64,000 nt of DNA from Microbacterium aurum (GCF_016907815.1 NZ_JAFBCQ010000001.1:2914001-2978000); one strand, 5' to 3'. Counted from the first letter of the stretch, positions 41,341 through 49,560 are shown. The notes: generated from the letters alone by a model not told the origin. Translations and numbers: made by a program.

Positions 41341-42740
41341 TAGTACTTGGTTAGGTTGGTCCGGCTCTTCGGCAGTAGGGGCAACATGACATGAGACGGA
41401 TGACCGCGGTCTGGAGTTCGCGGAGGGTCTCGTAGAAGGTCAGGCTGCCCCGGCCGCTTTTGGGGCTGTGGTGAGGCGCTGTGTCGTGACGAAGAGGTGC
41501 GCCGCGGTCACGAGGGTGACGTGGTGGTGCCAGCCCAGCCAGGTGCGGCCTTCGAAGTGGTCCAGGCCGAGGCCGTGTTTGAGTTCGCGGTAGTCGTGCT
41601 CGATGCGCCAGCGGATCTTCCCAAGCCGGACCAGCTCGGCGATCGGCGTGTCCTCGGCGAGAGTGGATAGCCAGTAGTCGGTGGGCTCGGTGGCGTCTTC
41701 GGGCCATTCGACGAGGAGCCAGCAGTCGGGCAGCGACCCGTCCGGATTCTTGGGCAGGTTCCGGTTCGCGGGACGCACGCGGGCTGCGGTGAATCGGCTG
41801 GTCATGATCCCCTTGGAGCCTTGCCGCCAGGACACCTCCGCGAACGCGCTGGCTGGCAGCGCCTGGGCGTAGGTCTTCGCTTGCACCGGCGTGCCCTGGT
41901 AACTCGCCTGCGTGAACGGTCGCCCCGGCTTCCCTGTCGGGGTGGGTATCTCGAACCGGGCCTGGGCGTCGTGCAGGCTGGTGGATGACTTCACCTGCAC
42001 CACGTAGGGGATCTCTCGCTCGGTCAGGCCGGTGCGGAAGTACCCGATCTCCCCGTAGCCGGCATCACCGACCATCACCGGCGGGACAAGGCCCCAGGCG
42101 CGAAGCTCGTCGATCATCTCCAACGCAAGCTCCCACTTCGCGCGGTGCCGGACCGTGTCCGGGATCTGCGCCTTGACCCGTCGGGCAGCGACCAGCTCGG
42201 CGTGTTCGTTGCTCTCCGAACAGGTGTCGTCCCACGCCTCGGGGAGGAACAGTCGCCAGTCCAACGGGCACGACGCAGTGTCCGTCACGGCGTGCACGGT
42301 GACGCCGATCTGCACGTTCCCGACCTTCCCGAGCGTGCCCGAGTACTGCCTGGCGACCCCCGGGGATGCCGGGCCGTCCTTGACGAACCCGGTGTCATCG
42401 ACCACCCACGCCTCCGGCCCGATCAGCCCCACCGCCTTCCGCGCGAGCTGCCGGCGCACCGGTTCCACCGGCCACGGCGACGAGGACACGAACTGCTGCA
42501 GCTGCTGATAGTCGATCCCGAGCCGATCCCCCATCGGCTGCATCGACTTGCGGCGCCCCTCCAGCATCAGCCCCCGCAGATACCAGCCGCCCTTGGCCCG
42601 CTGATCCTTCCGCGCAAGCGACGCGAACACCTCCCCGACGAACCCGTCCAACTCGGCCCGCACCCGCTCGATCTCATCCGCCCGCACGCCGCGAGGTTAA
42701 CAGTCATCACGACCATTAACAAGAACCTAACCAAGTACTA
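41341..42740 (-). mobile_element. IS701-family insertion sequence, complete
   Basis: This 1400-bp element has perfect 17-base terminal inverted repeats (TAGTACTTGGTTAGGTT) and the 4-base target duplication CTAG on both sides (41337-41340 and 42741-42744). The CTAG-type duplication is characteristic of the family. It carries one transposase gene and is inserted in the AIPR gene. It looks intact. Confidence 0.92.
41440..42687 (-). CDS. IS701-family DDE transposase
   Basis: This 415-residue transposase has the catalytic triad visible as AWVVDDTGFVK (first Asp), MVGDAGYGEIGYF (second Asp) and the IEHDYRELKHGLGLDHFEG block (Glu). The N-terminal WYLRGLMLEGRRKSMQPM is typical of the family. It is full length, with no stop or frameshift, so the element may still be active. 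Confidence 0.93.
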   Translation of the reverse strand: MRADEIERVRAELDGFVGEVFASLARKDQRAKGGWYLRGLMLEGRRKSMQPMGDRLGIDYQQLQQFVSSSPWPVEPVRRQLARKAVGLIGPEAWVVDDTGFVKDGPASPGVARQYSGTLGKVGNVQIGVTVHAVTDTASCPLDWRLFLPEAWDDTCSESNEHAELVAARRVKAQIPDTVRHRAKWELALEMIDELRAWGLVPPVMVGDAGYGEIGYFRTGLTEREIPYVVQVKSSTSLHDAQARFEIPTPTGKPGRPFTQASYQGTPVQAKTYAQALPASAFAEVSWRQGSKGIMTSRFTAARVRPANRNLPKNPDGSLPDCWLLVEWPEDATEPTDYWLSTLAEDTPIAELVRLGKIRWRIEHDYRELKHGLGLDHFEGRTWLGWHHHVTLVTAAHLFVTTQRLTTAPKAAGAA

Positions 42741-43832
42741 CTAGTGTCCTGATCCGTTAATTCGTTTCAGGTATCGGGCGATGGAGTCGAGGATGTCTTC
42801 GGCGGTCTTGGTCCAGATGAATGGTTTCGGGTTCTCGTTCCAGGCTTTCACCCAGTCGCGGAGGTCTCTCTCCAGGGACTGAACGTTGCGGTGGTCGGAG
42901 CGTTGCAACAGGTCGCGGGTGACTTCGGCGAAGAGCCGCTCGACCTGGTTGATCCAGGAGGAGTACGTCGGGGTGAAGTGCATGTGGAACCGGGGATGCT
43001 TCTCCAGCCACGCCTTCACAGTCGGATGTTTGTGCGTGGAGTAGTTGTCGCAGACGACGTGCACGTCGAGGTGTTCGGGAACGTTCTTGTCGATCTTGGT
43101 CAGGAACTTCTTGAACTCAACCGAGCGGTGCTTGCGATGCACCGAGGAGATCACCGTGCCGTCGGCGACGTTCATCGCGGCGAACAGGCTCGTCGTGCCA
43201 TGCCGGACATAGTCGTGCGTGCGCCGCTCGGGGACGCCCGGCATCAGCGGGAACGCGGGCTGCGAGCGGGCCAACGCCTGCACCTGGCTCTTCTCGTCGA
43301 CGCTGAGCACGACGGCAGACTCCGGCGGGTTCAGGTAGAGCCCGACGATGTCGTAGACCTTCTCCGTGAACAATGGGTCGTTGGAGAGCTTGAAACCCTC
43401 CTCCAGATGGGGCTTGAGTCCGAATGCCTTCCAGATCCGCCCCACCGTCGAGCGCGACAGCCCGGAACGTTCGGCCATCTTCGCCCTCGACCAGTGCGTC
43501 GCATTCTTCGGGGTCGATTCCAGAGTGTCGACGATGACCTGCTCAACCCGGTCCACTCCGATCAGCGGCGGCCGTCCCGGCCGCGGCTCGTCGACGAGCC
43601 CATCGAGACGCTGCTCAAGGAACCGGGTCCGCCACTTGCGCACCGTGGGCAATGACACCAACAGCCGCCTGGATACCTCGGAGTTGGAGCTGCCCGTCGC
43701 GCATTCCAGCACGATCCTCGAACGCAGAGCGAGATCCTGCGCCGACTTGCGGCGACGCACCCACCGCTCCAGCTGATCACGCTCCACATCCGAGAGGGTC
43801 AGCTCGGGAAGCACAGGTCCTCGTCGCGACAT
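42741..43832 (-). CDS. IS630-family DDE transposase
   Basis: This 363-residue transposase has an N-terminal helix-turn-helix (RRLLVSLPTVRKWRTRFLEQ) and a second DNA-binding part. The catalytic motifs are VVLSVDEKSQVQALARS (Asp), VVCDNYSTHKHPTV (Asp) and FTPTYSSWINQVERLFAEVT (Glu). The last codon of the element is CAC. The stop TAG is made from the target-site TA duplication plus the next base. It is intact. Confidence 0.93.
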   Translation of the reverse strand: MSRRGPVLPELTLSDVERDQLERWVRRRKSAQDLALRSRIVLECATGSSNSEVSRRLLVSLPTVRKWRTRFLEQRLDGLVDEPRPGRPPLIGVDRVEQVIVDTLESTPKNATHWSRAKMAERSGLSRSTVGRIWKAFGLKPHLEEGFKLSNDPLFTEKVYDIVGLYLNPPESAVVLSVDEKSQVQALARSQPAFPLMPGVPERRTHDYVRHGTTSLFAAMNVADGTVISSVHRKHRSVEFKKFLTKIDKNVPEHLDVHVVCDNYSTHKHPTVKAWLEKHPRFHMHFTPTYSSWINQVERLFAEVTRDLLQRSDHRNVQSLERDLRDWVKAWNENPKPFIWTKTAEDILDSIARYLKRINGSGH

Positions 43833-43876
43833 ACTCCATTCTACAAAACTAGAAATGAATTAGCGGTGCAACACAC
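42744..43876 (-). mobile_element. IS630-family insertion sequence, complete, inside the IS701 target duplication
   Basis: This 1133-bp element is bounded by TA duplications (42742-42743 and 43877-43878) and imperfect 20-base inverted repeats (GTGTCCTGATCCGTTAATTC and GTGTGTTGCACCGCTAATTC). The left TA is the middle of the right-hand CTAG of the IS701 element. It therefore inserted after the IS701 element. Confidence 0.9.
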
Positions 43877-44460
43877 TAGTGACGTGGCGAAGGGGGTCGT
43901 AAAGAAGGCGAAGGACGGTGGCATCGATAGCTTCTACGTAGTTCTCAACGAGAACGAAATTCTCGATATAGACAGCCCTGTCGTTGCTGGCCAGGCGAGC
44001 GCCGTCAATGCGATCGCGCAGGGGCCTCGACTCGACGTCTTCGTGATCCAGTCGAAATGGAGTCCCAGTTGGAAGAGCGATCCCATCACTCGCGCTCGGG
44101 ATTCCCTTACACAGCTTCTGCCGAGGACCGCGGATGAGAAGTCGCTCGAGGCTGTGTATGAGACCACACTGCTCGAGCGAACGCGAATCTATCGATCGGT
44201 CTACACTCATCTGCTCGCGAAGTCCCCGGTGGTGCACGTTCACTTCCTGTACGCCACCAAGGGTGCTGAAGACATCCTCAAGAGCTCTCACGACCAAGCG
44301 AACAAGGCTGGACTGCTAAAGGGCGCAGTGGAGCCGCTACTACCCACAGGCGGCACCGTGGACGTCGAACTGCTGGGCGCCACAGCGATGTGCGAACTCC
44401 TCCGGTACACCCCGGCGACGAAGGTCCCGCTACAGTTCAGCCACGATCTCGTCCGAGCGA
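43877..44460 (+). pseudogene. AIPR-type abortive infection gene, 3' fragment
   Basis: The frame resumes as SDVAKGVVKKAKDGGIDSFY with the diagnostic DGGIDSFYVVLN, then DVFVIQSKWSP and a conserved VEPLLPTGGTVDVELLGA region, and is lost after LQFSHDLVRAT, where an IS5-like end is reached. The translated frame runs on to a stop at 44486, but the last residues are IS sequence. Family members are far longer, so the C-terminal two thirds are missing. The base composition is clearly lower in GC than in the core genes. Confidence 0.7.
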
Positions 44461-44530
44461 CTAGGGCGTGTCTCCTAACCGTTTGAGCCAGAGGGTGATG
44501 GCTCGGAGGATGGCGCCGCCGCCGTCGCGG
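44461..44530 (-). pseudogene. C-terminal remnant of an IS5-family-like transposase
   Basis: On the minus strand the last codons read AILRAITLWLKRLGDTP and a TAG stop, which resembles the end of IS5-group transposases (AxILxWLxRL.DTP). The rest of the gene is not present. It truncates the AIPR gene. The call rests on a short match. Confidence 0.5.
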
Positions 44531-44821
44531 CGACGACCATCACGAAGACCGCGACGACGACGTCGACGACGTCGCTGTTGATGATCGTCATGACGATGAC
44601 GACGACGATCAAGAAGACGACGACCGGGAAACGAAGAGAATCGCGTCAGCGGCTATGGCGTCCAGTGCGGTGGAGCGCCGCGGCGCTTCTTGCCCACCGC
44701 CGGGGATAGGCTTCGGCACTGCGGTTGCCTCGCGACGAACGTCAGAGCGGGCTCGGGCCGGCTCCCGCCCTATGCGCGGGGTAGACCTGCCCAAACCGCC
44801 CTTGAGTGAGCCGGCTTCAGG
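44531..44821. other. Gap with GAC/GTC triplet-rich low-complexity DNA
   Basis: Between 44540 and 44635 the sequence is nearly all ACG/GAC/ATC triplets; the minus strand reads VVVFLIVVVIVMTIINSDVV without a proper start. It may be the decayed end of a membrane protein gene. No convincing gene is seen up to the Fic stop codon. Confidence 0.5.
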
Positions 44822-46063
44822 TCAGCGCGCCGACATCCGGCGGATCACCGAGGCGTACGAGTCAAGGACCTCGAAGATGGCGCGGTGCTGCCAGACGCGG
44901 CCACGGCTCTTCCCCGTGGTCTCGGTGAGCACGTCCCGCTCCGTCAGCGCGTCCAGCGCGCGCAGCGCGGCCATCTCGCCGAGGCCGAGCGCGCTCTTCA
45001 GGTACCTCACGTTCACCGCAGGTTGGCCGACGAGAGTGGGCAGAATTTTCCACGCCGCGGCATCCGCACGGATGCCGGTCATCTTCTCGCGCGACTCGTC
45101 GAGCTGCTCGACGAGATCATCGACGAGCTGTGTTCCCGTGGTCGCCGCGATCCGGCTCGCGTTCGCGAAGTCGCGGATTATAGGGCCAGCGTCACCCTCC
45201 CTGAAGGAGCTGAGCGCGTCGAAATAGCGGTGGACGTCCACAAGGAGGCCGGCCGAGATCGGCACCGCGGTCGAGCCGACCACGCCCTTGTTGCGAAGAA
45301 TCGACTGTGCCAGCGCGCGGCCGGTCCGGCCATTGCCGTCCGGGAACGGGTGGATCGTCTCGAATTGAGCGTGGGCGACGGCGACCTGGACGAGCACGGG
45401 GACATCCTGTCGCTTGACGAAGTCGACGAGGTCCTCGATCGCACCGGAGATCCGGTTATGATGCGGGGCGACGAAGTCGGCCAGGCGGGGGCCGGCTTCA
45501 CCTCGACCGATCCACACCTGTTCCTGGCGGTACCGGCCGGCGTCCTCGGGCGGGAAGCCAGTCTGGTGGAGCATCAGCGCCCTGTGCATGGCAAGGATGG
45601 AGTCCTCGCTGATGTCGTCGGCCAGAGCGAGCGCTGCTTCCATGGCGCGCACGTTGCCGACGACGGTGAGCGCGTTCCGCTTGTCGCCCTCGTCGATCTC
45701 CGCGAGGGCGAGTTGCTTGGCCGACGTCGTCAGCTGCTCGATTTGTGAGGACGACGCGGACTCCGTGCGCAGCAGGATCGCAGTCATCGGTCCGAGCGCG
45801 GGGTTGTCAGTGCCGAGCTTCTTCTGTGCGTGCTGGTCGAACTCGACCAGCTGGCGGGTGGCGTCCTCAACGTCGGCGGCGTCTTCCGCCGACACAACCG
45901 GGGACCAGGCTGCGATCTGCGGCGTAATCGCAGCATCGTAGGGGCCGGTCTGGCGCTGCAGCTCGGCGCGAGAGTACAGCTCCGGCGTGCGCGGCTTCCA
46001 GTCGAGCGTCTCGTAGGAGACCGGGTCGATCGGGATCTGCGTGGGAGCCGCACGTGTGGACAT
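44822..46063 (-). CDS. Fic-domain protein (probable AMP-transferase) with C-terminal winged helix
   Basis: The protein has 413 residues. An N-terminal Fic-associated region is followed by the regulatory motif SSSQIEQL (about 100-115), close to the (S/T)XXXE(G/N) inhibitory helix but ending in Gln. The catalytic loop HPFPDGNGRTGR is complete (about 232). A C-terminal domain (about 330-413, LKSALGLGEMAALRALDALT) resembles a winged helix. This is the class II Fic layout seen in self-regulated modifiers. Its own promoter carries a palindrome that it may bind. No antitoxin gene precedes it. Confidence 0.9.
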   Translation of the reverse strand: MSTRAAPTQIPIDPVSYETLDWKPRTPELYSRAELQRQTGPYDAAITPQIAAWSPVVSAEDAADVEDATRQLVEFDQHAQKKLGTDNPALGPMTAILLRTESASSSQIEQLTTSAKQLALAEIDEGDKRNALTVVGNVRAMEAALALADDISEDSILAMHRALMLHQTGFPPEDAGRYRQEQVWIGRGEAGPRLADFVAPHHNRISGAIEDLVDFVKRQDVPVLVQVAVAHAQFETIHPFPDGNGRTGRALAQSILRNKGVVGSTAVPISAGLLVDVHRYFDALSSFREGDAGPIIRDFANASRIAATTGTQLVDDLVEQLDESREKMTGIRADAAAWKILPTLVGQPAVNVRYLKSALGLGEMAALRALDALTERDVLTETTGKSRGRVWQHRAIFEVLDSYASVIRRMSAR

Positions 46064-46072
46064 GGGTAAATC

Positions 46073-46104
46073 TTACCAACATTTAGCTTAACAAGTGTTG
46101 GTAA
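46073..46104 (-). promoter_or_regulatory. Inverted repeat in the fic promoter (candidate operator)
   Basis: TTACCAACA (46073-46081) and TGTTGGTAA (46096-46104) form perfect 9-base arms with a 14-base AT-rich spacer, 10-41 bases before the Fic start. Such A+T richness is unusual in this window. Autoregulation by the Fic C-terminal winged helix is a plausible use. Confidence 0.6.
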
Positions 46105-46416
46105 TACGACTCATAACAAACAGATTCGCGCGCCGTTCGACGGCCAACAAGTACCGATTAAACGAGACCGCGGTGCCGGGCGCGAGGCTGTGCAGCACCG
46201 CCACTAGATGCGACATTGTCCGTCCTGCCCAACTCTAGCTACGCCAGCCCAACGAGCTTCCACGTTGGGTCAGTTTCGCGCTCTCGCGCGCCCGCGTGGA
46301 CGGTCTTCTCCAGCCCTTCTCCAGCCGTCAAGAGCCAGCCCCACGTCCTCTCCGGCCGAGGTCAATGTGGTGGCGAGCAGAACGGGCTGCGGTACAGGCC
46401 ACCCCGCGCGGTCGCA
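46105..46416. other. Gap with no gene seen
   Basis: This lies between the Fic promoter and the end of the EcsC-like gene. Short open frames are present on both strands, but none has a start signal, codon pattern or motif. A small inverted repeat (CCAACG ... CGTTGG at about 46249-46267) is visible. Confidence 0.5.
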
Positions 46417-47145
46417 TCAGTCGGGGTCGGGCCCTGGAACTGCTAATCCAAGCAGGTCACCCGCGGCCGCCCCGGGCGCTTTTCTATCCCACTCATTCGG
46501 AAGGGGGCCAAGGATCTTTCGGCCGGACTTCACGAGAAACCAACCGAGCAACCCGTTACCGCCACCACCGATGGCGGCACCGATCATGAAGGGGATCTGC
46601 TTGCCGAGTACAAGCACTCCCGTCTTCGCGCCCCACTTAGTGACGAACCGGGGCCCAAGCACATGATTCACCCGCTTGATCGCTTCCATGGGGATCGCCT
46701 CCACGATTTTCCGCCCCCAGTACGGAACAGAGCGACCGATCACTTTTTCCAGGACCTGCGTCGATGCGGAGTTCCCGACGAGGACGGCGGTGACGAGTAG
46801 ACGGCGACGTTCGGCGTCCTCGAGGTGCAGGCCGTGGACTTCGGCAACTGAGAGCGTGTAGAGCACCGACGCTTCGAGGTATGCGGCAAGGTCGACCAAT
46901 GCTGCCGGAACCTGGACAAACCCGTTAGGAACAACAGCCGCCATCCCAGCGCCGGCCCCCGTACCCGCCACCGTCGCGATGTACCACTTGTCGAGGTATG
47001 CAACGAGTTCGGCTGGGCTCTTGTCCGGGTGAACTCGACGAAGGCGTTCGACGTTAGCGACGGCCACTGGTTGTTGCGCTTGCAGTGCGCGGCTCAGGCC
47101 GGACGACACCACCGCCCTGGGATCCAGCTTCTTGTGCTCGCTCAC
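46417..47145 (-). CDS. EcsC-like glycine-rich membrane-associated protein
   Basis: The protein has 242 residues. A helical N-terminal part contains VERLRRVHPDKSPAELVAYL; glycine-rich hydrophobic stretches follow (VAGTGAGAGMAAVVP, about 58-75, and MIGAAIGGGGNGLLGWFLV, about 195-212), with a Glu/Leu-rich middle. This pattern resembles EcsC-family proteins, whose function is unknown. It is alone between Fic and an unknown gene. It could be a pore-forming defence effector, but nothing proves that. Confidence 0.45.
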   Translation of the reverse strand: MSEHKKLDPRAVVSSGLSRALQAQQPVAVANVERLRRVHPDKSPAELVAYLDKWYIATVAGTGAGAGMAAVVPNGFVQVPAALVDLAAYLEASVLYTLSVAEVHGLHLEDAERRRLLVTAVLVGNSASTQVLEKVIGRSVPYWGRKIVEAIPMEAIKRVNHVLGPRFVTKWGAKTGVLVLGKQIPFMIGAAIGGGGNGLLGWFLVKSGRKILGPLPNEWDRKAPGAAAGDLLGLAVPGPDPD

Positions 47146-47235
47146 GCGACCAGCATCCCAGGCGCGCGCCTTTTCCGTAACAATCAGACCTTGTTATCCC
47201 TACTTCAGCGCGGTGCGCTGGTTCCGACAGTTAAG

Positions 47236-47867
47236 TCAAGACGCGGCCGGGTAAGCCCGCGCCTCCAGCGAAGCCCGTACCTGCGGAGGATCCACGGCAA
47301 CTCGCCCGTAAAGGACGTCATCGACTGTCGCACCATTGACGCGGTCATAGATCGAGATCCGCGCAAGCCGCACCACGCCGACCGACGCAGCGAAATCCTT
47401 CATCGCGTCATACAGCGCTCGCTGCTTCGCTCGCGCACTCCCCCGCTTCCCGAACACGCCGACGGGATCCGAAGCGCCGAACATCTTCTCGGTCGACGGG
47501 CTCGTCCACCGCCCACCGCCCCGAGCCGCAGCCGACTCGAACTGTGCGCAGTAGTCGAAGTATGGCCCAGCCCAAGGGAGGGCTCCGAGCCGCTTGATCC
47601 GCAACGTCATCGCCCGGTATCGGGTGAAGTGGAACTGTTCGTCGAGCTCCACCGCCAACCCGTCCCTCGTGATCAAGTCCCAGCCGCCAGGCGCGAATCG
47701 AGGATCCGAACGAACCCCGCCCAGTTCCTCGTAGAGCTGGCTTACCGCCTCCCGTACTCTGCGGGGAGAGCGTCCATCCGCAACGGGCACGTGCCGTCGA
47801 CGAACTCCATGCCCGCCGCGGATAGCAACGATCGCAACACTGCCGCGCGAGCTCCCGTCCTCACCAT
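47236..47867 (-). pseudogene. Unrecognised gene with a one-base frameshift near its start
   Basis: The main frame runs VPVADGRSPRRVREAVSQLY, through WDLITRDGLAVELDEQFHF, to a stop at 47236. Upstream, another frame gives MVRTGARAAVLRSLLSAAGM followed by EFVDG, starting at 47867 a few bases after a CATACTGT (-10 like) box. The two meet at about 47788, and adding one base there would give a 211-codon gene. ELDEQFHF and the basic/aromatic surroundings could belong to a nuclease-like fold, but no family is recognised. Confidence 0.55.
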
Positions 47868-48074
47868 GAGGAACAGTATGGCCGCTGCCGGGACGCCGCC
47901 CACTTCAGTTCGGCGCACCACCTGGTTCGACGGCCAGAGGATTATCGAGCCGAGCGCAGAGGATTACGCTCCCCGAACCCCCTTCAGACCCGAGGAATCA
48001 CGCGGCAAAACAGGTTCCGCGTACAACCCACTCCACCACTTCCTGCGTGTTCGCGCGTCGGCGCGTCTCGCGCG

Positions 48075-48149
48075 CGGCGCGTTGACCTGTCAGTTGTGGC
48101 TGCCTCGTGCGAGGGAAGCAGCCACAACTGCCCACCCCACGGCCTCGGC
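48075..48149. repeat. Palindromic repeat family 4, copy A
   Basis: This 75-bp unit has perfect 13-base arms, CAGTTGTGGCTGC (48091-48103) and GCAGCCACAACTG (48118-48130). It differs from copy B at only four or five positions, flanks included. It ends about 18 bases before the -10 box of the toxin-antitoxin operon. The remaining gap, 47868-48074, holds no convincing gene. Confidence 0.92.
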
Positions 48150-48178
48150 GGTCGATATCGCCTCGCTATCATGAGGTC

Positions 48179-48637
48179 ATGATGGTTCCCTACGGCGACG
48201 ACCTCCGGCGCCGCCGGCGGGAATCCGGGCTGACTCAGCGGGAGCTGGCATCTCGCTCCGGAGTTCCTCAGCCGAATATCGCGGCCTACGAACGCGGCAG
48301 GCGAGTTCCCGCTGCAGCTACCAGGGAAAAGCTTGAGTCGACACTCAGCATTCCCACTCTCGAGCGTGTTCGCGCGCTGCGAGGTCCCCTCCTTGAGGCG
48401 GCGAAGGCGCGACGGCTCGGAGATGTCCGCGTCTTCGGCTCCGTCGCCCGAGGACGGGCCGGCACGGGCTCCGACGTCGACCTTCTCGTCCATCCTCTGC
48501 CGGATGCCTCGGTTTTCGACCTCGCCGGATTCATGGTCGACGCGGCGGACTTGCTCGGCGTCGACGTCGACGTGGTCTCCGATCGCGGCACGGGGCCGGC
48601 GATCGACCACATCCGCGCGGAGGCGGTTGCCCTATGA
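48179..48637 (+). CDS. Helix-turn-helix plus MNT nucleotidyltransferase antitoxin
   Basis: The protein has 152 residues. An XRE-type helix-turn-helix (about 12-45, LRRRRRESGLTQRELASRSG) is fused to a minimal nucleotidyltransferase with RVFGSVARGRAGTGSDVDLL (GSX10DXD type, about 82-101). It is the antitoxin partner of the following HEPN protein, which MNT antitoxins neutralise by AMPylation in known pairs. The HTH probably represses the operon. The ATG is six bases after a TATCAT box, so leaderless. A second ATG follows directly. Confidence 0.9.
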   Translation: MMVPYGDDLRRRRRESGLTQRELASRSGVPQPNIAAYERGRRVPAAATREKLESTLSIPTLERVRALRGPLLEAAKARRLGDVRVFGSVARGRAGTGSDVDLLVHPLPDASVFDLAGFMVDAADLLGVDVDVVSDRGTGPAIDHIRAEAVAL

Positions 48638-48978
48638 ACGACCCCGGCGACAGGATCCCCGCGATCCTCGCCGACATCGCCCGCTTCGCGGTCACCGCCC
48701 GACGCGTTGCGGAGCGTGGACGAGACCGATTCGTCGACCCCGACGACGATGACCAGCGTCGCATCGCGCGGTCTCTTCTCATGGACCTCTCCGCGGCGGC
48801 CGACCGCCTGCCGGAGCGCTTTCGCACGGCTCATCCCGAGGTCGACTGGCGCGGGATCCGCGCCGTGCGGAACTTCATCGCGCACGACTACGACGGCACG
48901 GACGAGGAGATCCTCTGGCAGGCCATCACGGTGCAATTTCCCGCAATCGTCGCGGCGATCACCGCGGCGGAACGCTGA
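48634..48978 (+). CDS. hepT: HEPN-domain toxin (HepT-like RNase)
   Basis: This 114-residue all-helical protein has the HEPN catalytic motif RNFIAHDY (RX4HXY), near residue 79. It overlaps the antitoxin gene by four bases (ATGA), so the two are made together. HEPN toxins of this kind cleave RNA. The pair as a whole (HTH-MNT then HEPN) is a type VII-like toxin-antitoxin module. Confidence 0.92.
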   Translation: MNDPGDRIPAILADIARFAVTARRVAERGRDRFVDPDDDDQRRIARSLLMDLSAAADRLPERFRTAHPEVDWRGIRAVRNFIAHDYDGTDEEILWQAITVQFPAIVAAITAAER

Positions 48979-48989
48979 TACTCGCTTGA

Positions 48990-49064
48990 CGGCGCGTTGA
49001 TCTGTCAGTTGTGGCTGCCTCGCGCGAGGGAAGCAGCCACAACTGCCCACCCCGCGGACTCGGC
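48990..49064. repeat. Palindromic repeat family 4, copy B
   Basis: Direct repeat of copy A, in the same orientation and length. The 13-base arms at 49006-49018 and 49033-49045 are perfect. Copies A and B enclose exactly the HTH-MNT/HEPN pair. B begins 11 bases after the HEPN stop codon. Confidence 0.92.
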
Positions 49065-49149
49065 CTCGCGCGGGACATCATCCTGCAGGCGGATGCGGTT
49101 CACCCCGGCGGACGACGCGGTGCGCGCCGCGGCTTCGTAGCGTCGGAGT

Positions 49150-49389
49150 ATGACCACCGCGACGATCTCCCTCTCCCCCACCGGAAGGCCCACCGCCGGC
49201 CGGAGCGCCACCCCCGGCCGGACGACGCCGGCGGGCGCCACCCCGGCATCCGCCCTGTCGACGACACGTGCGGCCGTGCTGTCGGTGCTCGGCAGCATGC
49301 TGGCGATTGGCGTCGCAGCGATCGGCGTGCTCGTCGTGCCGATCGCCGCGCTCGTCGCGTTCGGACCGGCTCTGTTGCAGGCCTTCTGA
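49150..49389 (+). CDS. Small single-helix membrane protein, unknown
   Basis: The protein has 79 residues: a Thr/Ala/Pro-rich head (about 1-38) and one long hydrophobic helix (LSVLGSMLAIGVAAIGVLVVPIAALV split over two lengths, about 45-72). A TAGCGT box lies six bases before the ATG, so the message is leaderless. A strong terminator follows. These signals favour a real gene, although the product is not recognised. Confidence 0.6.
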   Translation: MTTATISLSPTGRPTAGRSATPGRTTPAGATPASALSTTRAAVLSVLGSMLAIGVAAIGVLVVPIAALVAFGPALLQAF

Positions 49390-49423
49390 GGCGACGAACT
49401 CGACACCCCGCGGGCACAACGAA

Positions 49424-49455
49424 GATCGCCCCGGGGCCGAAGCCTCGGGGCGATC
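49424..49455 (+). terminator. Strong hairpin after the small membrane protein
   Basis: GATCGCCCCGGGGC pairs with GCCTCGGGGCGATC around CGAA, with one mismatch. It is followed by ATCATC rather than T's. It sits 35 bases after the stop codon. Confidence 0.7.
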
Positions 49456-49560
49456 ATCAATGCGGTGTCGGTCTCTGTTTCGGGATCTCTTTCGAGTTCT
49501 TTCTGTCTCCGTTGTCCTTCGCAGAACCCAAGATACTCAGCGCCGATCCGGCGTCAAGAG

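Noticed and set aside
44609..44794. 61-codon minus-strand frame before Fic
   Set aside because: Arg/Pro/Ser-rich shadow composition, no ribosome site and no motif.
47878..48174. 98-codon plus-strand frame (MAAAGTPPTSVRRTTW...)
   Set aside because: Its last third is translated palindrome A, and the start has no ribosome site; the opposite-strand start at 47867 explains the promoter better.
49405..49425. Possible right attachment site for an island at tRNA-Arg (GGGCACAAC shared with the tRNA end)
   Set aside because: Only nine bases match and the T-arm sequence is absent; too short to be an att site.
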